Origin: CBDIHH01 sp965279095
GTDB lineage: Bacteria; Pseudomonadota; Alphaproteobacteria; Caulobacterales; Caulobacteraceae
Direction: 5' to 3'
Length of the DNA: 64,000 nt
NCBI GenBank assembly: GCA_965279095.1
Contig: CBDIHH010000002.1
Location: forward strand, 62,001 to 126,000
A program made the translations under genes and the position numbers. Shown piece by piece: positions 10,835-19,146 of this stretch (positions are counted from its first letter, which is position 1; every line of letters begins with the position of its first letter). The notes beneath the pieces are model-generated. The model searched no databases. It was not told the DNA's origin and worked only from the letters and a program-made list of their open reading frames with translations.

Positions 10835-13372
10835 CTAGAAGGCCTTCGACAGGCCCACGGAGACGCGGGCGCTGACGTCGTTGCGGGCCGAGAACCGGCC
10901 CTCGGCGGCGGCGCGCCATCCGAAGCCCGCGGCCTGGCCCGCCAGGCCCACCGCGGCGGTGGCGTAATCGCCGCGCACAGGCAGGGGCGTGATCCGCTGG
11001 CTCGCCAGGGCGTGCTGCGCCGAAGTGAGCCGCACCGAGGTCGCCTCGTCATTGTCGTGCACGCCGCTGTAGGCGAGGCGCGCCGACGGCGTCACCGAGC
11101 CCCACCGGCCCGCGGCCTCGAAGCCGAAGGTGACGCTGGTCTGGTCTGCCTTATAGCCCGCCACCGTCACATTGGAGACCGAGGCGTTGTGCTCGGCATA
11201 GCCGTCGACCTTGGCGCGGCTGTAGCCGAGGCCCAGGTAGGGGCCGATCCGCCATCCGCCCACCGGCGCGGCCCAGCCGACCTGCGCCTGCCCGGTCCAC
11301 ACCGAGGCGTCGGTCGAGCCCATCGCCATCTGGCCATAGGCGCCCGGGCGGCGGATCTTGTCGAGGGACAGGCCCGTGGTCCCGCCCACCGCGGCCTGGG
11401 CCCAGAAGCCCGTGTCACCGCCAACACCGCCGTAGAGGGCCAGGCTGTAGCCGTCGGCCTTGATGTCGAAGCCTGGGCCGAAATCCCCGTCCAGGGTCTG
11501 GTAGGCGAGGGCGGCGCCGAAGCGGGCGCGGCGCCAGCCAATATCCGCGCCGATCGCCGCTCCGGCGCCGTCGGCGCTGAAGTCGACGCCCCTGGCGCTG
11601 GCTTCCACCCGCGCCCAGTCGCCGTCAGCCCAGACCCGCAGGCCGGCGCGCGCCGCGCCGGTGCGCCGGTTTGCCGATAGGGTCTCCATCGCCGAGGCGG
11701 CCGCCGCGCCGCCGATGGCCAGGCTGACCTGACGGCCGCCGGTGAGCAACAGGGGCGCCGTCGCCTTCAGCGACGCCAGGGCCTGCGGATCCACATAGGT
11801 GGGCAGGGTCAGGCGGTAGATCAGGATGACGTTGTCGTTGTTGCCCACCCCCGCCGTGGGGCTGGTCAGCGAGGTGTCGGCGCCGCTGACGCCCGCCGCG
11901 TTGATGTTCGACGAGACGAAGTCGTTGTCGTTGCCGACCAGCAGGAAGAAGTCCTGGGGCCTGTCCTCTTCCAGCGCCGGGGCCAGGCCCATCGCCTCCC
12001 ACTTCTCCGACAGGGTGTACTGGGCGCTGGGGGCCGGGTTGGTGTTGATGCCGAAGCGGCCCAGCTGGGCGGTGTTGAGCATATTGACCAGTTCGACCTG
12101 CTGCACCGGCACGATGCCGGGAACCAGGTCGCCCGAGCCGTTGGCGTTCGCGGTGGTCGAGATCGGCGTCGTCCCGTTGGAATAGGCGGTTCCGGCGATG
12201 TTGGTGGCGCCGTCGAGGTCCACCAGCAGCACGCTCTTGAAGGCGATGGCGTTGGCGTTGCCATTGGTGCCCCGGCCATTGCCGTCGCGCGACAGCACCA
12301 GGAACTGGCTGGTGTTGAGGGCCAGGACCTCGGACTGGGCGGCGGTGGCGGTGGCCGCGCCGGTTCCAGTCAGGCTGTTGTTGTAGACCGGCAGTTGCAG
12401 CACATATTCCGCCACCGGCGCGGTTGGCGTCCGGTTGGCCGAGATGTCGTAGACCAGCACCCGGGTGTTGTTGCGGCGCGCCGCCACGTTGGTGGGGTTG
12501 TCCTGCAGGGTGGCGCTCTGCAGCACCGCGATCAGCCGCGAGCCGTCCGGAGACACCGACACCCCCTCCATGCCCTGATTGGACCGTCGGCCGGTCGTGC
12601 CCGGGACCAGGGGTGCGTCGTTGGTCCCGTTGAAGTTGATCTGGCCGTTCACTCTGGGGAGCAGGTCGGGATTGGCCTGGATGGCGCCCAGCTGCCGGCC
12701 GTTGGCGTCGAAATAGAGAATCTCGGCGCCGTATTCGTCGCCGACATAGAAGCTGCCGTCGGGCAGGAAGGTCACGGCCTCGGCGTCCAGCGCCAGCTTG
12801 CCGGCGCCCGGGCCGCTGCCCGCGGGGACGATGGGGTAGGTCACGCCGTCGCGCACCACGGTCCCGTTCAGCGGATCACGGCCGGAGAAGACCTGGCCGG
12901 TGGCGTCCCGAAGCAGGAAGCCGCCGTCCTGGGCCAGCTGCATCTGCTGGGTCGTGGCCGGGACGGCCGCCGCGCCGGCGTTGGGGACGAAGCTGGCGGT
13001 GAAGCGGTTCAGGCGCGCCGCATAGTCGGTGGTGGTCAGGCCGCCGATGTTGTTCGGGCCCCGGTCGGGCAGGGTGTAGAGGCCGGTCGTATAGGTTCCG
13101 TCGGCGCCGCGCCGCCAGGTCTTCAGGTCGATGGCGAGGCCCGAGAAGGAGCCGAGGGTCTCACCGTTGAAATCGCGCAAGGTGGCGGGAAGACGGGCGG
13201 TGCCGACCAAGCCCTGGTTGACGAACGTCGCGCCGCCGAGGCTCACGGCGGTGGGACCTACGGTGCTGATCAGGTTGGGGGCGGTATAGGCCGCGGACGC
13301 CGCCAGGGCGGCGTTGGCGCAAAGCAGGGCGGCGCTCGCCGCGGTGGCGGCGAGAAGCAGGCGACGTGACAT
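10835..13372 (-). CDS. Phytase-like esterase domain fused to an autotransporter beta-barrel
   Basis: An 845-residue exported protein. A signal peptide covers residues 1-24 (ends CANAALA). The passenger (about 60-540) matches the 'esterase-like activity of phytase' family: LPDRGPNNIGG, LDAEAVTFLPDGSFYVGDEYGA, and NQGMEGVSVSPDG, ending with the acidic NDNDF region. Residues about 575-845 form an autotransporter-type barrel with alternating aromatic strands (WRRARFGAALAYQ, FWAQAAVGG, YLGLGYSRAKVDGY) and a C-terminal Phe, the outer-membrane insertion signal. Phytase-like members are usually soluble, so surface display is unusual. Phosphate-ester hydrolysis is inferred; the substrate is unknown. 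It stands alone, convergent with alaS. Confidence 0.8.
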   Translation of the reverse strand: MSRRLLLAATAASAALLCANAALAASAAYTAPNLISTVGPTAVSLGGATFVNQGLVGTARLPATLRDFNGETLGSFSGLAIDLKTWRRGADGTYTTGLYTLPDRGPNNIGGLTTTDYAARLNRFTASFVPNAGAAAVPATTQQMQLAQDGGFLLRDATGQVFSGRDPLNGTVVRDGVTYPIVPAGSGPGAGKLALDAEAVTFLPDGSFYVGDEYGAEILYFDANGRQLGAIQANPDLLPRVNGQINFNGTNDAPLVPGTTGRRSNQGMEGVSVSPDGSRLIAVLQSATLQDNPTNVAARRNNTRVLVYDISANRTPTAPVAEYVLQLPVYNNSLTGTGAATATAAQSEVLALNTSQFLVLSRDGNGRGTNGNANAIAFKSVLLVDLDGATNIAGTAYSNGTTPISTTANANGSGDLVPGIVPVQQVELVNMLNTAQLGRFGINTNPAPSAQYTLSEKWEAMGLAPALEEDRPQDFFLLVGNDNDFVSSNINAAGVSGADTSLTSPTAGVGNNDNVILIYRLTLPTYVDPQALASLKATAPLLLTGGRQVSLAIGGAAAASAMETLSANRRTGAARAGLRVWADGDWARVEASARGVDFSADGAGAAIGADIGWRRARFGAALAYQTLDGDFGPGFDIKADGYSLALYGGVGGDTGFWAQAAVGGTTGLSLDKIRRPGAYGQMAMGSTDASVWTGQAQVGWAAPVGGWRIGPYLGLGYSRAKVDGYAEHNASVSNVTVAGYKADQTSVTFGFEAAGRWGSVTPSARLAYSGVHDNDEATSVRLTSAQHALASQRITPLPVRGDYATAAVGLAGQAAGFGWRAAAEGRFSARNDVSARVSVGLSKAF

Positions 13373-13467
13373 GAGGATTCCCCAAGGTTCAGGATTGGGG
13401 GTGGCCTAGTCTGGCCCTGTGACGGTCACGTATGCGTCCGATGACGCTTCCGTGGCGCCTGAGGGGG

Positions 13468-14220
13468 TTATCGCGGCTTCTTGAACCGATAGACGAACTG
13501 GTCGGTGCGGTCGTGCAGTTCGAAGACCTTGGCGGTGTGCGGGTCGTCGCCGCGGCGCAGGGCGGCGCTCTCGCCGTCGAACCTGAAGCCGGCGCGGGTG
13601 ACCTCCGCCTTGACCACGGCGGGGTCGATCCGGTGCAGGGTCGCGGTGTCCGACACCCCCTTGCCCGGGCGGGCCGCATGGTCGGCCACCACATAGACGC
13701 CGCCCGGCTTCAGCGCCTTGTAGATGGCCGCGTTGAGGGCGGCCGGGTCGCCGCCGTTGTTGTGCATGTCGTGATAGTTCTGCGAGGTCCACACCAAGTC
13801 CAGGCTCTCGGGCGGCGCGAACTCCGCGCTGGGCTGGCGAAGAAGCACGACGTTGGCGTAGGCGGGGTCCTTGATCACCGGGTCGATGCCGGCCGCCATC
13901 CGGTCGGGCATGGCGCTGGGGACGAAGGCGTAGACCTTGCCGTCAGACCCGACAGCCTTGGCGAACAGGCGCGTGAAATAGCCGCCGCCGGGGATCAGGT
14001 CGGCGACCTTGGAGCCCGGCTTGACCCCCGCGAAGGCGAGCATGGCGGCGGGCTTGCGGGCGTCGTCGCGCATGCGGTCCGCCTCGGGTCGGCCGGGATC
14101 GGCTACGGCCGCCATGACCGCGGCGGAGGGGGGCGCATCGGCCGCGCGGGCATGGGGCGCGACGCCCCCGGCCAGGGCGGTCGCCAGCAGCAGGGCGGCG
14201 AGGCGGGAAGAGCGAATCAT
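13468..14220 (-). CDS. Exported class I SAM-dependent methyltransferase-like protein
   Basis: 250 residues with an apparent signal peptide (MIRSSRLAALLLATALAGG, cut after HARA near residue 26). The remainder is a methyltransferase fold: GSKVADLIPGGGYFTR replaces the usual acidic G-x-G motif I, followed by LDLVWTSQNYHDMH and LKPGGVYVVADH. Secreted proteins of this kind occur widely in Caulobacterales and Sphingomonadales, but their substrates are not known to me. The frame continues upstream to 14829 over the DUF2939 gene, but that part looks non-coding; ATG 14220 gives the signal peptide. It probably follows the DUF2939 gene in one transcript (32 bp apart). Confidence 0.75.
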   Translation of the reverse strand: MIRSSRLAALLLATALAGGVAPHARAADAPPSAAVMAAVADPGRPEADRMRDDARKPAAMLAFAGVKPGSKVADLIPGGGYFTRLFAKAVGSDGKVYAFVPSAMPDRMAAGIDPVIKDPAYANVVLLRQPSAEFAPPESLDLVWTSQNYHDMHNNGGDPAALNAAIYKALKPGGVYVVADHAARPGKGVSDTATLHRIDPAVVKAEVTRAGFRFDGESAALRRGDDPHTAKVFELHDRTDQFVYRFKKPR

Positions 14221-14252
14221 GGGGCGTCGGGCTCCGAGGTTGGAGACCGATG

Positions 14253-14783
14253 TTATCCCTCGGCAGGCCGGCTGGGCAGGCGAATCTGCACCAGGGTCCA
14301 GTCGAACAGGCCGCGCCGCTCGAAGGTGAACACGGTGCGGCGGGATGGCTGGTTCGGGTCGTCCACGCCGATGCGGCAGCGCCGGAAGTCCCAGTAGATC
14401 ACCGTCGGCAGGCGCAGGGGTCCGGCCCGGGGCCGCGGATCGGTGGGCGAGCGGCCGTCCGCCATCCGCGCCAGGGCGGCGGGGGTGAGGTAGGCATCCA
14501 CCTGCGGCGGCGGCTGGAGCATCGGCTGCTGCAGGGCCCGGCGCATGGCCCCTATGGGATCGGTCCAGACGTCCGGGGCGGGGATCTGCGCCGCGGCGGT
14601 GGGGCGGACCTGCGAGCGCAGGGCGCCGCGCACGGCGTTGTAGTCGACCAGCTGGCCGAGGGCCTGGACGTCCTGGTTCTCCGCGGCCGAGCGCAGGGCG
14701 CGAAAGGCGAACCAGGGCGCCGAGGCGAAGGCGGCCCCGAACACCAGGGCGGCGATCAGCACCAGGGTGGTAAATCCGCGCAT
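14253..14783 (-). CDS. DUF2939 domain protein
   Basis: A 176-residue protein with an N-terminal hydrophobic segment (FTTLVLIAALVFGAAFASAP), likely an uncleaved anchor. The domain starts with APWFAFRALRSAAENQDVQA and LVDYNAVRGALRSQ, the pattern I associate with DUF2939. The C-terminal part (VIYWDFRRCRIGV, FTFERRGLFDWTLVQIRLP) is beta-rich. Function is unknown. ATG 14783 has GGAGG four bases upstream; ATG 14798 is the alternative. Confidence 0.7.
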   Translation of the reverse strand: MRGFTTLVLIAALVFGAAFASAPWFAFRALRSAAENQDVQALGQLVDYNAVRGALRSQVRPTAAAQIPAPDVWTDPIGAMRRALQQPMLQPPPQVDAYLTPAALARMADGRSPTDPRPRAGPLRLPTVIYWDFRRCRIGVDDPNQPSRRTVFTFERRGLFDWTLVQIRLPSRPAEG

Positions 14784-14926
14784 GCCCCCTCCGCTCATCG
14801 TGGGCCCCGGCCCTGGGGGTCGGCGCCATTGTTCCTTACCGGACCGCGTTCGTCATCCCTGGAGACGCGGGCGATGGCCGCCCGGCCGCGCCGCCGCCGC
14901 CTGGGCGACGACGGCGCGGTCGGGGC

Positions 14927-16138
14927 TTAGGCCATGGCGGCCTGGAGGTTCTCGTCGACCTTGTCCAGGAAGCCCTCGGTGGTCAGCCATCCCTGCTCGG
15001 CGCCGACCAGGAGCGCCAGGTCCTTGGTCATGAAGCCGGCCTCGACGGTGTCGATGCAGACCTTCTCCAGGGTGTCGGCGAAGCGGTCGAGCTCGGCGTT
15101 GTCGTCGAGCTTGGCGCGGTGCTTGAGGCCCCGGGTCCAGGCGAAGATCGAGGCGATGGAGTTGGTCGAGGTCGATTCCCCGCGCTGGTGCTGGCGGTAG
15201 TGGCGGGTGACAGTGCCGTGGGCGGCCTCGGCCTCGACGATCTTGCCGTCGGGGGTCAGCAGCACCGAGGTCATCAGGCCGAGGGAGCCGAAGCCCTGGG
15301 CGACGATGTCGGATTGCACGTCGCCGTCGTAGTTCTTGCAGGCCCAGACGTAGCCGCCCGACCACTTCAGCGCCGAGGCGACCATGTCGTCGATCAGGCG
15401 ATGCTCATAGGTGAGCTTCTTGGCTTTGAATTGGTCGGCGTATTCCGCTTCGAACACTTCCTGGAAGATGTCCTTGAAGCGCCCGTCATAGGCCTTGAGG
15501 ATGGTGTTCTTGGTCGACAGATAGACCGGATAGTTGCGGCTCAGGCCATAGGCGAAGGAGGCGTGGGCGAAGTCGCGGATGGAGTCGTCCAGGTTGTACA
15601 TGGCCATGGCCACGCCGGAGCCGGGCGACTTGAACACTTCCTTCTCAATGACCTCGCCGTCCTCGCCGACGAACTTGATCGTCAGGGTGCCCTTGCCGGG
15701 GAACAGGAAGTCGGTGGCGCGGTACTGGTCGCCGAAGGCGTGGCGGCCGACGATGATCGGCTGGGTCCACCCCGGGACGAGACGCGGAACATTCTGGCAG
15801 ATGATCGGCTCGCGGAAGATCACCCCGCCGAGGATGTTGCGGATGGTGCCGTTGGGCGACTTCCACATCGACTTGAGCTTGAATTCCTTCACCCGGGCCT
15901 CGTCGGGGGTGATGGTGGCGCACTTGACCGCCACGCCGTGGCGCTTGGTGGCCTCGGCGGCGTCGATGGTCACCTGGTCGTTGGTGGCGTCGCGGTTCTC
16001 GATGCTGAGGTCGTAGTAGTCGATGTCGAGATCGAGATAGGGGAAGATGAGCTTGTCCTTGATCAGCTTCCAGATGATCCGGGTCATCTCGTCCCCGTCC
16101 ATGTCGACGACGGGGTTGGCGACTTTGATTTTCTGCAT
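14927..16138 (-). CDS. icd: NADP-dependent isocitrate dehydrogenase
   Basis: A 403-residue homodimeric, eukaryote-type enzyme that converts isocitrate to 2-oxoglutarate in the TCA cycle. It shows VDMDGDEMTRIIW at the N terminus, the substrate loop KSPNGTIRNILGGV, IWACKNYDGDVQSD-like metal ligands (seen as WACKNYDGDVQSDIVAQG) and EAAHGTVTRHYR for cofactor contact. ATG 16138 gives the standard N terminus MQKIKV. A spurious 13-residue extension upstream is possible. It is transcribed alone, divergent from the EamA gene. Confidence 0.96.
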   Translation of the reverse strand: MQKIKVANPVVDMDGDEMTRIIWKLIKDKLIFPYLDLDIDYYDLSIENRDATNDQVTIDAAEATKRHGVAVKCATITPDEARVKEFKLKSMWKSPNGTIRNILGGVIFREPIICQNVPRLVPGWTQPIIVGRHAFGDQYRATDFLFPGKGTLTIKFVGEDGEVIEKEVFKSPGSGVAMAMYNLDDSIRDFAHASFAYGLSRNYPVYLSTKNTILKAYDGRFKDIFQEVFEAEYADQFKAKKLTYEHRLIDDMVASALKWSGGYVWACKNYDGDVQSDIVAQGFGSLGLMTSVLLTPDGKIVEAEAAHGTVTRHYRQHQRGESTSTNSIASIFAWTRGLKHRAKLDDNAELDRFADTLEKVCIDTVEAGFMTKDLALLVGAEQGWLTTEGFLDKVDENLQAAMA

Positions 16139-16292
16139 GGGTGTCTCGTCTCTCCGGCGGCCGCCGCATCTCCACACGAGCGGCGCACAGGGCCCCCCGC
16201 GGCGCGGCGCGATGGGGTGCTATAGACGGTTGCGCGCGGCGGCGAAACAGGCGCTTGGATCGCCACCCTGATCGCTTCGCTCAAGATATCGC

Positions 16293-17249
16293 ATGCCGCA
16301 GACCCCCGCGCCGACGCCGTCCTTGCCCCTGCGCGCCCTCACCGCCCGCCTGTGGGGCTCGGGCCCGGCGCTGCTGACGATGACTGTGCTGTTGTGGTCG
16401 GGCAACATCATCGTGGGCCGGGCGGCGCACGCCAGCTTCCCGCCCGTCGCCCTGACCTTCTGGCGCTGGACCCTGGCGCTGCTCATCCTGCTGCCGTTCG
16501 CCTGGCCGCATGTCCGCCGCGACGCGGCGGTGCTGAAACGCGCCTGGCGGGTGCTGCTGATCCTGTCGATCTTCGGGGTCTCGGCCTACAACGCCCTGGC
16601 CTACACCGGCCTGGCCACGACCACCGCCGTCAACGCGGCGCTGCTGCAATCGTCGATGAGCCCGTTGATCCTGATCTGGGCCTTCGTGCTGTTTCGCGAG
16701 CGCCCCACCGCCCTGCAATTCGCCGGCGTCCTGGTCTCGGTGATCGGGGTGCTGTGGATTATCGCCCAGGGATCCCCCCGGGTGCTGCTGGAGCTGAGGC
16801 TCAACGCCGGCGACGGCTTCATCCTGGCCGGCCTGACCGCCTACGCCATCTATTCGGTGTTCCTGCGCCAGAAGCCGGCGGTGCATCCGCTGAGCCTTCT
16901 GGCGGTGACCTTCGCCGTGGGCGCGGTCTGCCTCGTCCCGTTCTATGCGGCGGAGTTGTTGGCCGGGCGGCTGATCACCCCCGGGGCCCCGGCGGCCCTG
17001 GCCCTGGCCTACGTCGCCGTCTTCCCGTCGCTCATCGCCTACCTGTGCTTCAACCGGGGCGTCGAGCTGATCGGCTCGGGGCGGGCGGGACAATTCATCC
17101 ACCTGATGCCGGTTTTCGCCTCGCTTCTGGCCATGGTCTTCCTGGGCGAGCGCCTGCACGCCTATCACCTGGTGGGGGCGGCCATCATCGGCCTGGGCAT
17201 CGTCATCGCTTCCAAAGGGGCCGCCAGACCCGCTATCGGTGACCGATGA
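16293..17249 (+). CDS. EamA/DMT-family transporter
   Basis: A 318-residue inner-membrane protein with ten hydrophobic segments in two EamA repeats. The first begins TMTVLLWSGNIIVGRAA; the second ends in FASLLAMVFLGERLHAYH and VGAAIIGLGIVIAS. Such drug/metabolite transporters usually export amino acids, nucleosides or other small metabolites; the substrate is not predictable. The stop overlaps the next start as ATGA, so it is coupled to the RNA methyltransferase. Confidence 0.85.
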   Translation: MPQTPAPTPSLPLRALTARLWGSGPALLTMTVLLWSGNIIVGRAAHASFPPVALTFWRWTLALLILLPFAWPHVRRDAAVLKRAWRVLLILSIFGVSAYNALAYTGLATTTAVNAALLQSSMSPLILIWAFVLFRERPTALQFAGVLVSVIGVLWIIAQGSPRVLLELRLNAGDGFILAGLTAYAIYSVFLRQKPAVHPLSLLAVTFAVGAVCLVPFYAAELLAGRLITPGAPAALALAYVAVFPSLIAYLCFNRGVELIGSGRAGQFIHLMPVFASLLAMVFLGERLHAYHLVGAAIIGLGIVIASKGAARPAIGDR

Positions 17250-18016
17250 GCGACATCCTCCCCCCCTGCGTGATCCTCAACGAGCCCCAGCTGGCCGAGA
17301 ACATCGGCGCCGTGGCGCGGGTGATGGCCAACTTCGGCCTGTCCGACCTGCGCCTGGTGCGCCCCCGCGACGGCTGGCCCCAGGAGCGGGCCTGGGCCTC
17401 GGCCTCCGGCGCCGACTGGCCCCTGGACGGCGCCCGCGTCTACCAGCGGCTGGAGGCGGCCACCGCCGACCTGCACCGCATCTACGCCACCACGGCCCGG
17501 CCTCGGGAGGTGAAGCTGCCGGTGATGACCCCCCGCGCCGCCGCCGCCGAGGGCTATGCCGCCACCGGCCGAGGCCACAAGGTGGGCCTGCTTTTTGGAG
17601 GGGAGAGAGCCGGGCTCGAGACGGCCGACATCGCCCTGTGCCACGCCATCGTCACCGTGCCGATCGACCCGCGCTTCCACTCCCTGAACCTGGCCCAGGC
17701 GGTGGCGGTGAACGCCTATGAGTGGCGCCTCGTGCACGACGACGGGCCGCCGCCGCGCTTCACCGATCCCGACCCGGTGGCCGAGGGGGCCACGGTGGTG
17801 GGCTTCTACGAGCAGCTGGAGGCGGAACTCGACGCCGGCGGCTTCTTCCACCCGCCCGAGAAGCGCCCCTCGATGGTCCGCAACCTGCGCGCCATTTTCG
17901 GCCGCGCGGGCCTCACCGACCAGGAGGTGCGCACCCTGCGCGGGGTGGTCACCGCCCTGAGCAAGGGTCGCGGCCGGGTGCTGGCCAAGCTGGCGGAGAA
18001 GGCCAAGGAGGGGTGA
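17246..18016 (+). CDS. TrmJ/SpoU-family RNA methyltransferase
   Basis: A 256-residue SPOUT-class enzyme. The three SpoU motifs are present: NEPQLAENIGAVARVMANFG (motif 1), LLFGGERAGL (motif 2) and HSLNLAQAVAVNAYEW (motif 3). Order and length fit TrmJ, which 2'-O-methylates position 32 in the tRNA anticodon loop. The target is inferred from family resemblance. It overlaps the transporter stop by 4 bp and is followed 2 bp later by a palindromic repeat that may end the transcript. Confidence 0.82.
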   Translation: MSDILPPCVILNEPQLAENIGAVARVMANFGLSDLRLVRPRDGWPQERAWASASGADWPLDGARVYQRLEAATADLHRIYATTARPREVKLPVMTPRAAAAEGYAATGRGHKVGLLFGGERAGLETADIALCHAIVTVPIDPRFHSLNLAQAVAVNAYEWRLVHDDGPPPRFTDPDPVAEGATVVGFYEQLEAELDAGGFFHPPEKRPSMVRNLRAIFGRAGLTDQEVRTLRGVVTALSKGRGRVLAKLAEKAKEG

Positions 18017-18017
18017 T

Positions 18018-18133
18018 CTGCGTGGTTCGAGACGCGCCCTGGCGGGCGCTCCTCACCATGACGACCGTGTTTGAAGGCTCCCAACGCCCGTCATGGTGAG
18101 GAGGCTGCGCAGCAGCCGTCTCGAACCACGCAG
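18018..18133. repeat. 116-bp palindromic element, copy 1
   Basis: The outer arms CTGCGTGGTTCGAGACG are perfect inverted repeats at the two ends. Inner blocks CTCCTCACCATGACG also pair perfectly, with a non-matching but locally palindromic stretch between the blocks. A second copy with the same architecture is at 31320-31438. It sits directly after the TrmJ stop. Confidence 0.88.
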
Positions 18134-18176
18134 CGCCCTTGCCCGAATCCCGGTCGCTCGTGCTATCTTTGTTCTC

Positions 18177-18731
18177 ATGTCCGGCTACGGATTCACTCTC
18201 TTCCTGACCGCCCTGGGCCGCTGCGGCCTGGCGTGGAGCGAGCGCGGTATCTCGCGGCTGCAACTGCCCGAGGCCACCGATGCGGCCACCCGCGAACGGC
18301 TGGTGCGGCGCCTCGCCGTCGCGCGCCAAAGCACGCCGCCGCCCGCCGTGCAGGCGGCCATGGACAAGGTGGTGCGCCTGCTGGCGGGCGAGGCGCCGGA
18401 CCTGGGCGGCATCGCCCTGGACGCCGACGGGGTGCCGCCGTTCCACCGCCGGGCCTATGCGGCGGCGCGCCAGATCCCCGTGGGCGAAACGCTCAGCTAC
18501 GGAGAGGTGGCGGCAAGGCTCGGCGAGCCCGGGGCCGCGCGGGCGGTGGGCCAGGCCATGGGCCGCAACCCCTATCCGATCATCGTACCCTGCCACCGGG
18601 TGCTGGCGGCGGGCGGCCGGGCAGGGGGCTTCACCGCCCCTGGGGGGCTGGCCACCAAGGCGCGGCTGCTGCAGATCGAGGGCGCGCGATGGGGCCGCGA
18701 GCCCGACCTGTTCGCCGATTGCGCTCCCTGA
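18177..18731 (+). CDS. ogt: Methylated-DNA--protein-cysteine S-methyltransferase
   Basis: A 184-residue O6-alkylguanine-DNA alkyltransferase. The acceptor Cys139 is in the invariant PCHR motif (NPYPIIVPCHRV). The winged-helix DNA-binding segment PVGETLSYGEVAARLG and the helix GAARAVGQAMGRNP precede it, and GGFTAPGGLATKARLL follows. It repairs O6-methylguanine by suicide transfer. The N-terminal domain is the short Ogt type without an Ada regulatory domain. ATG 18177 is chosen; the frame continues upstream into the palindromic repeat and should not be used. Confidence 0.92.
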   Translation: MSGYGFTLFLTALGRCGLAWSERGISRLQLPEATDAATRERLVRRLAVARQSTPPPAVQAAMDKVVRLLAGEAPDLGGIALDADGVPPFHRRAYAAARQIPVGETLSYGEVAARLGEPGAARAVGQAMGRNPYPIIVPCHRVLAAGGRAGGFTAPGGLATKARLLQIEGARWGREPDLFADCAP

Positions 18732-18765
18732 GACCGTCCCCCCAATGATCCCCTCCCTACACCCC

Positions 18766-18883
18766 CGTCATCCTAGGCCTTGTGCCTAGGACCCAGACGC
18801 GCCGACGGTTCAGGCGGGACATCGCGCACACGAGATTGAAATCGCCGCGTTTCTGGGTCCTAGGCCTTGTGCCTAGGATGACG
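18766..18883. repeat. Nested palindrome (CCTAGG type)
   Basis: Arms of 31 nt (18766-18796 and 18853-18883) form an inverted repeat starting CGTCATCCTAGG. Each arm is itself a palindrome, CCTAGGC-CTTGT-GCCTAGG, and the 7-nt centres lie in the same direction, so they do not pair between arms. The 56-nt spacer is not repetitive. The outer 9 nt match the hairpin at 2244-2285. Confidence 0.85.
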
Positions 18884-18990
18884 GAGCTAAGGGGTGGGCG
18901 TCGTGCGTTATCGGTGGGAGCGGGCGCGGGCCACGTCCTCAATGATCCCTCCAGGCGCGGAACCTAAGGTGAGCGGCGTGTAGCCCAATG

Positions 18991-19019
18991 TTGACTTTTG
19001 CCGCCCGGCCCAGCATACC
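18991..19019 (+). promoter_or_regulatory. Candidate housekeeping promoter of rpsD
   Basis: TTGACT, 17 nt, then CATACC. The -35 hexamer matches the sigma-70 consensus at five of six positions; the -10 is weaker. It lies about 130 bp before the ATG, leaving a long leader with one hairpin. Confidence 0.5.
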
Positions 19020-19096
19020 GCGCGCTTCTCGCCGCCGGGCTCGCCCGGGTCGGCGCGAACATCCATGACGGGTGATGCGAAGCCGCCGTTGAAATC

Positions 19097-19118
19097 GTCC
19101 CTCCATATGGGGAGGGAC
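19097..19118 (+). promoter_or_regulatory. Hairpin in the rpsD leader
   Basis: GTCCCTCC and GGAGGGAC form a perfect 8-bp stem with a 6-nt loop, 28 nt before the ATG. S4 is known to repress its own operon translationally in several bacteria, so this could be a regulatory site. It could also be a common dispersed hairpin. Confidence 0.35.
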
Positions 19119-19146
19119 CGGCCCGCGTCGAACTGATGAGTTGACC

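Larger units (their letters stand above)
18884..19146 (+). other. rpsD upstream region
   Basis: 263 bp between the nested palindrome and rpsD. It holds the candidate promoter at 18991-19019 and a leader hairpin at 19097-19118. No coding frame with recognisable features is seen. Confidence 0.55.

Noticed and set aside
14221..14829. N-terminal extension of the exported methyltransferase
   Set aside because: It overlaps the DUF2939 gene in another frame and is Arg/Pro-rich shadow; the signal peptide starts at 14220.
18093..18176. Upstream start for ogt inside the palindromic repeat
   Set aside because: The repeat is non-coding and the family N terminus begins at the ATG at 18177.
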